DNA of 64,000 nucleotides from Bacillota bacterium (GTDB taxonomy: Bacteria; Bacillota; Clostridia; Lachnospirales; Lachnospiraceae). The notes beneath the pieces are model-generated. The model saw only the letters and a program-made list of their open reading frames with translations. It ran no database searches and had not been told where the DNA came from. A program made the position numbers and the translations under genes. Location of the stretch: the NCBI GenBank assembly GCA_023392535.1, contig JAEVYY010000026.1, positions 62,001 to 126,000 on the forward strand, given 5' to 3'. This document shows, one piece after another, positions 59,653 through 64,000 of this stretch (position 1 is its first letter; each line of letters begins with the position of its first letter).

Positions 59653-61077
59653 TTGATAATCAGTTATAAAAGAGAATTGAATCTAAATTATCTAATTATA
59701 GAAAGCAAAGAGCACATTGACATGAATAATTATGAAATAAAGATGGTGATTGAAAATAATATACCGTGTCTTATTTCTATGAGTGTAAGATATATAAATG
59801 CAAAATTAAAATTATATTATGAAATCAGCTCAAAGCAATCAATGTATAATATTTACGAAAACAGAGAAATAGGATATTCAGAGTTGCATAAATTTTTATT
59901 ACAATTTCATAAGATCCTTCTTACGATGGAGGAATATTTAATCAATGCAAATCATTTACTAATAGATCCCAAATTCCTATATATGAATATAGAAACAAGT
60001 GAAATTTCTTTTTTATATTATCCGAATAATGATATAGATTCCAAAGAAGCATTTAAAAAGATGGCAGAGTATATATTAAATAAAATTAATCATTTAGATG
60101 AAAAAGCTGTATTCCTGGCATATAAGATGTATAAAGAAACGCGTAACAGTAATTTCACATTACATGAAATCTTAAACCATTCTGAAAGTGATTATTTTAT
60201 TAAAGATAGTATAAGTGATAAATGTACAAAAGTGCAAGAGAATGAGAGTCATTTAGTCTATGAATCACTTCTCACCCCAAAGGATGAGGATATGTCTGTG
60301 AATAAGGAAAATAAAGAAAATACAGATAGTATAAATTTTACGCCAATAGTAAATGAGAAAGAGAAAGAACAGGTAATAGATAGTAAAAAAATGTATATCA
60401 TTGCTGGTATTTTTTTATGTATTCTTGTGTTCTTACTTTATTGTTATAATCAAAATCTATTACTTGAAAATATATCTTATGATCAATTTCTTATTATGAT
60501 AGGAACAACAGCAATGATTATATCAGGTTGTGTTTTTAAGATATATTTAAATAAAAAAAGATTAATCGATAATCATGACGATGAAATACCTGATGTGTGC
60601 AATAGAACAGAAAAAGAGATTATAGAAGAAAAAATCGATACGGTTCAGCTATATGATTTTTTATCGGGAGAAGATTTTAGCTTACATGGTGAAGATAAAG
60701 TAAATGAAATTCCTTTTGCTCTAACGGAAGAAAATGGCAAGTATGGCGATACTGTTCTACTGGATGGCTTTTGTAATCAAACAGAAAAACAAATACTTGT
60801 TGGAATTAATACGGGAAAAGAAGAAATTTATAAGATAGAAGATTTACCATTTACGGTTGGGAAATCTTCAGAGCATGTTAATTTAGAATTAAAAGATGAT
60901 TCTATTAGTCGGATGCATGCCAGATTTTTTAAGCGTGAAGGCAAGCTATATTTGGAAGATTTGAATTCTACCAATGGGACGTTTAAGAACGGTATGCGTT
61001 TGGAAGCCAACGAGACAGTAAAAGTAGAATTAGAAGATGAAATTTCTTTTGCTAAGTTAACGTTTGTCTATCATTGA
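59653..61077 (+). CDS. DUF6382-FHA membrane protein
   Basis: A 474-residue protein. The first 180 residues match DUF6382 (NANHLLIDPKFLYMNIETSE). Two hydrophobic segments lie at about 250-270 and 278-298. The last 90 residues form an FHA domain that binds phosphothreonine: TVGKSSEHVNL, DSISRMHARFF and EDLNSTNGTFKNG. It would sense a Ser/Thr phosphorylation state at the Tad complex; a kinase is not in the window. The TTG start follows GGGGGAAG. Confidence 0.82.
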   Translation: MIISYKRELNLNYLIIESKEHIDMNNYEIKMVIENNIPCLISMSVRYINAKLKLYYEISSKQSMYNIYENREIGYSELHKFLLQFHKILLTMEEYLINANHLLIDPKFLYMNIETSEISFLYYPNNDIDSKEAFKKMAEYILNKINHLDEKAVFLAYKMYKETRNSNFTLHEILNHSESDYFIKDSISDKCTKVQENESHLVYESLLTPKDEDMSVNKENKENTDSINFTPIVNEKEKEQVIDSKKMYIIAGIFLCILVFLLYCYNQNLLLENISYDQFLIMIGTTAMIISGCVFKIYLNKKRLIDNHDDEIPDVCNRTEKEIIEEKIDTVQLYDFLSGEDFSLHGEDKVNEIPFALTEENGKYGDTVLLDGFCNQTEKQILVGINTGKEEIYKIEDLPFTVGKSSEHVNLELKDDSISRMHARFFKREGKLYLEDLNSTNGTFKNGMRLEANETVKVELEDEISFAKLTFVYH

Positions 61078-61140
61078 CACTACCTAATAGAAATGATAAC
61101 CTTACTATCATGATATGCTTGTGGAAAGAGGTAGTAAGAA

Positions 61141-62178
61141 ATGAGGCAACAATTTGATAGTTTTCTACAAAGTCAGGGATTTTATGTAATTCCCTCAAAT
61201 TTGCCGGAATTTACGATTTATTTTCAGATGGAAAATAGTTTTATAAATGTAATTCACCTTGTAGAAGACAAGGAAGATCTCTATCTGGAAAACAATTTAT
61301 TCAATCATGTGAAGGAGACCATTTATCAATTATTTCAGGCAAAGGGATATCATAATATCCATATATTGTCTATTATATTGAGTGCAGATATTGAAAAGGT
61401 AAAAAGAATTGCAAAAGAAGATAAGTTTTGCTGGATGATAGAACCAAAAGAAAAGAAACTAGTAATCTATGAAAATCAGGTATCAGATTTCTATGGTCTA
61501 AAATCAAAAATAGAGAACTGGCTCGTAGCAGGGTATAAAGAAGATATAGAGTCAGATGAAGTAAGAGAGGTAAATAATAAAAAATTATTTTCTTTTTTAG
61601 CAGATTTAAAAACACGATCTTATTTCACAATTGGAATTACGTTTCTAAATATACTGGTATTTCTAATCTGTACATTTACAGGTGATACATTGTATAATAT
61701 AGGGGCATTAAATGTTATAAAAGTTTTCTATGCAGGTGAAATATATAGAGTGATAACATCTATGTTTTTGCATGCGGATGTAAATCATCTTTTCAGTAAT
61801 ATGGTTATTTTTTATTTCTTTGGAGATATTGTTGAGAAGTCAATCGGCCATTTTAAATATATATTTCTTTATTTTATTGCTGGGGTCGGGGGAGCACTTT
61901 TATCAATGCAATATAGTACCTATTTAGGAAAGTATGCGAATTCTGTAGGAGCAAGCGGAGCTATATTTGGTATTATTGGAGCATTATTGTGGCTTGTGAT
62001 GATCCATAAAGGTAAATTGGGTGATGTCACCTTAGGTAAAATGCTGTTCCTGATTATTTACTCTTTGTATAGTGGCTTTACAGCGACAAATATTGATAAT
62101 GCAGCACATATAGGTGGTCTTCTATCAGGATTTCTGTTTACTTTGGTAGTAAGAAGCGTTAAGGTTGTAAGAAAATAG
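61141..62178 (+). CDS. Rhomboid intramembrane serine protease
   Basis: A 345-residue protein. Residues 1-155 are a soluble N-terminal domain of unknown type. Residues about 160-345 contain six membrane segments with the rhomboid catalytic residues Ser272 in GASGAIFG and His323 in AAHIGGLLSG, plus the HADVNHLFSNM loop. It cleaves membrane proteins within the bilayer. It lies 63 bases after the FHA gene; pilins or the FHA protein are possible substrates, but only by position. Confidence 0.9.
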   Translation: MRQQFDSFLQSQGFYVIPSNLPEFTIYFQMENSFINVIHLVEDKEDLYLENNLFNHVKETIYQLFQAKGYHNIHILSIILSADIEKVKRIAKEDKFCWMIEPKEKKLVIYENQVSDFYGLKSKIENWLVAGYKEDIESDEVREVNNKKLFSFLADLKTRSYFTIGITFLNILVFLICTFTGDTLYNIGALNVIKVFYAGEIYRVITSMFLHADVNHLFSNMVIFYFFGDIVEKSIGHFKYIFLYFIAGVGGALLSMQYSTYLGKYANSVGASGAIFGIIGALLWLVMIHKGKLGDVTLGKMLFLIIYSLYSGFTATNIDNAAHIGGLLSGFLFTLVVRSVKVVRK

Positions 62179-62221
62179 GCAGCAGATCTGTAATCAGATG
62201 TGTGATTCAATGGGGGTTAAA

Positions 62222-63229
62222 ATGAAAATTAATATCTATTATGGTGGAAGAGGTTTGATTGATGATCCAACCTTATATGTAATCAATAAGATGCAGGAAG
62301 TATTGGAAGAATTACATGTAAAAGTAGAGCGATTCAATCTATATGAGATGAAAAATAATATTACAACACTACCTAGAACACTTAAAGAGGTAGATGGTAT
62401 TATTTTGGCATCTACCGTTGAGTGGTACGGTATTGGTGGTTTTATGACACAATTTTTGGATGCTTGTTTTTTATATGGGGATAAAGAGAAAATAAGTAAA
62501 ATCTATATGTGTCCTATTGTAATGTCCACAACATATGGAGAGAGAGACGGAAAATTAACGTTAGCTACTGCCTGGGAGATTCTTGGAGGACTCCCATGTA
62601 GTGGAATCTGTGGTTATATCGCAGATACCGTATCCTTAGAAATGAACGAAGGTTATACAAGAATTATTGAAAAAAAGGCTGAAAATATGTATCGGGTCAT
62701 TAATCAAAAATTACCTAGTTTTCCAGCAAGCAATCAAGCGGTAAAACAAATGGTATCTTTTACAAAGAATACAGATTTGACACCTCAGGAAACAGAACAA
62801 TTATCTCAGTATGCGGCAGATGATGAATATGTACAAAAGCAAAGAGAAGATATACAGGAATTAACTAGTTACTTTAAAGATATGATTGGTAATAAAGATG
62901 GGGATTTGAAAGAAAATGCATATATAAAAGATTTTGAAGAGCATTTTAAACCCCAGACAGGATTTAAAGCAACCTATAAGATTACTTTGATTGAAAAGAA
63001 AAAACCGTTCCTATTACAAGTAAATAATGGTAAACTTATTTGTTCTTATGAAATATCGGATCATGTAGATGTAGAAATTGAAATGAGTCAGTCAACAATG
63101 AATGAGATCATATTCGGAAGAATGACATTTCAAAGAGCTTTTATGAGTGGTAGTATGAAAATGAAAGGCGATTTTAAAATACTTAGAACATTGGATCAAA
63201 TATTCATTTTCACAGAGTCATCAAATTAA
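62222..63229 (+). CDS. Flavodoxin-like reductase fused to SCP2 domain
   Basis: A 335-residue fusion. The first 170 residues resemble NADPH-dependent FMN reductase/flavodoxin (INIYYGGRGLIDDPTLYVI, ILASTVEWYGIGGFM, SGICGYIADTVSL). The last 110 residues are a sterol carrier protein 2 domain (LLQVNNGKLICSYEISDHVD, RAFMSGSMKMKGDF), which holds lipids or hydrophobic ligands. It may reduce a lipid-like quinone or other hydrophobic substrate. The ATG at 62222 is preceded by GGGGGTT; earlier ATGs at 62198 and 62210 lack spacing. Confidence 0.78.
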   Translation: MKINIYYGGRGLIDDPTLYVINKMQEVLEELHVKVERFNLYEMKNNITTLPRTLKEVDGIILASTVEWYGIGGFMTQFLDACFLYGDKEKISKIYMCPIVMSTTYGERDGKLTLATAWEILGGLPCSGICGYIADTVSLEMNEGYTRIIEKKAENMYRVINQKLPSFPASNQAVKQMVSFTKNTDLTPQETEQLSQYAADDEYVQKQREDIQELTSYFKDMIGNKDGDLKENAYIKDFEEHFKPQTGFKATYKITLIEKKKPFLLQVNNGKLICSYEISDHVDVEIEMSQSTMNEIIFGRMTFQRAFMSGSMKMKGDFKILRTLDQIFIFTESSN

Positions 63230-63253
63230 AATTTATTTTGGAGGTTTTGTAAT

Positions 63254-63676
63254 ATGCGTGATGGTAATTGTATTTTTTGTAAAATTGCTAATGGAGAAAT
63301 TCCTTCTAAGACAATTTATGAGGATGATGAATTCAGGGTGATACTGGATCTTAGCCCTGCAACAAAAGGACATGCATTAATAATATCAAAAGATCATTAT
63401 AGCAACCTATTTGATCTTCCGGATAGCATAGCAGGAAAAGTATTAAAAATAGCTAAAAAAATAGCAATTCTATTGACTGAAAAATTGCAATGTAGTGGTA
63501 TAAATATCGTACAAAATAATGGAGAAGTTGCAGGGCAAACAGTATTTCATTTCCACATGCATTTAATTCCCCGTTATATTGACGATAATCAACAAATCGG
63601 TTGGAAAGATATAAAAATATCACAGGAAGAATTGGAAGATATAAAAAATAGAATTCTTGAAAATAAAGAAGTGTAG
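63254..63676 (+). CDS. HIT-family nucleotide hydrolase
   Basis: A 140-residue HIT (histidine triad) protein that hydrolyses adenosine phosphoramidate and dinucleotide polyphosphates. The zinc-type N-terminus CIFCKIANGEIPSK and the catalytic HFHMHLIPRY triad are present. It is cytoplasmic. The ribosome binding site GGAGG precedes the ATG. The length is standard. Confidence 0.95.
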   Translation: MRDGNCIFCKIANGEIPSKTIYEDDEFRVILDLSPATKGHALIISKDHYSNLFDLPDSIAGKVLKIAKKIAILLTEKLQCSGINIVQNNGEVAGQTVFHFHMHLIPRYIDDNQQIGWKDIKISQEELEDIKNRILENKEV

Positions 63677-63695
63677 AGATTATTTAGATTAGAAA

Positions 63696-63742
63696 TAGAG
63701 CAGGACCGAAATTAGCATATATGCTATTTTTAGTCCTGTTTT
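63696..63742 (+). terminator. Terminator after the HIT gene
   Basis: AGCAGGACcgAAATTAGCAT pairs with ATGCTATTTTTAGTCCTG (with mismatches) and is followed by TTTTCC. It separates the HIT gene from the opposing murG end. Confidence 0.7.
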
Positions 63743-63780
63743 CCTATATATGGCACACTGTTCCACCATCTACTTTGTCC

Positions 63781-64000
63781 TTATGTTCTATTAGCAGCGA
63801 TATCTTCTATAAGATCCGTGATAGTCTGAATAGAGTTTAACTGTCCACTTTTCCCCATTGCTTCTATATAACTTTGCCTTAAAGAAAATAATTCTTTAAT
63901 TTTATCAGTTAATAAATCGACAGTTAAGATACTTTCATCAATGACCATACTAAAACCTTGAGATTCAAAGGATCTTGCATTTAAAAGTTGGTCTCCACGG
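63781..64000 (-). CDS. murG: Probable MurG C-terminal end, truncated by window edge
   Basis: The last 72 residues of a protein that continues past the window edge, on the minus strand. It starts RGDQLLNARSFESQGFSMV, which matches the MurG C-terminal GDQ-x3-N-A signature and the following helix, then ILTVDLLTDKIKELF. MurG transfers GlcNAc to lipid I in peptidoglycan synthesis. Only the C-terminus is visible, so a related GT-B glycosyltransferase is possible. Confidence 0.65.
   Translation of the reverse strand, partial: RGDQLLNARSFESQGFSMVIDESILTVDLLTDKIKELFSLRQSYIEAMGKSGQLNSIQTITDLIEDIAANRT

Noticed and set aside
1..64000. CRISPR arrays, insertion sequences, rRNA, riboswitches
   Set aside because: I scanned for evenly spaced repeats, transposase motifs, rRNA cores and known riboswitch signatures and saw none.

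Overview
The window looks like chromosomal DNA from a motile, endospore-forming, low-GC Firmicute of the Lachnospiraceae (Clostridium cluster XIVa). Evidence is the AT-rich base composition, strong GGAGG ribosome binding sites with frequent TTG/GTG starts, a BofA homologue, flagellin with FliS, a clostridial-type Tad pilus locus, and lineage-associated families (DUF3881, DUF4867, DUF5702, DUF6382). No rRNA, CRISPR array, insertion sequence or integrase was seen. The species is inference.

Layout. 1-4.2 kb: the 3' end of serS, a DUF3881 gene, tRNA-Arg, tRNA-Val and tRNA-Leu, and a DnaQ-like exonuclease. 4.3-13.1 kb: a plant-polysaccharide unit with a GH31 alpha-xylosidase, two AraC regulators, an esterase, DUF4867, a fucose/arabinose-isomerase-family enzyme and xylulokinase. 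13.2-18.5 kb (minus strand): a lipoprotein, a MurJ/SpoVB-type flippase, and an operon of a methyltransferase-MarR fusion with a saccharopine-dehydrogenase-like enzyme.

18.6-33.6 kb is the most unusual part. A lipoprotein-type acetolactate decarboxylase is followed by an AgrA/AgrC-like LytTR two-component pair. After a strong terminator and a direct repeat come a stand-alone condensation domain, an adenylating ligase, a carrier protein, a CDF-like membrane protein with altered metal ligands, and a 67-residue four-Cys protein. Next is a tightly packed set: a DAACS-type transporter with a degenerate GHKL-like N-terminus, a STAS protein, a DUF2156 protein, a MATE transporter fused to a GHKL ATPase, a HAMP-SpoIIE phosphatase-GHKL protein and a lipoprotein. 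This has every part of a partner-switching circuit, but the kinase-like domains sit on transporters and no sigma factor is present. The block ends at tRNA-Pro, and its base composition is patchy.

33.7-45.6 kb holds ordinary chromosomal genes: a chemotaxis receptor, a CoaB-like protein, a HAD phosphatase, a ThuA/sugar isomerase pair, tRNA-Lys, tatD, rsmA, a large protein with a degenerate AAA-like end, and glgB. 45.7-50.7 kb is flagellar: a large repeat protein behind a sigma-D-like promoter, flagellin, FliS, and a convergent YaaL-like gene. 50.8-62.2 kb has bofA and then a complete Tad/Flp pilus locus ending in an FHA protein and a rhomboid protease. 62.2-64 kb has a flavodoxin-SCP2 fusion, a HIT protein and the 3' end of a probable murG.
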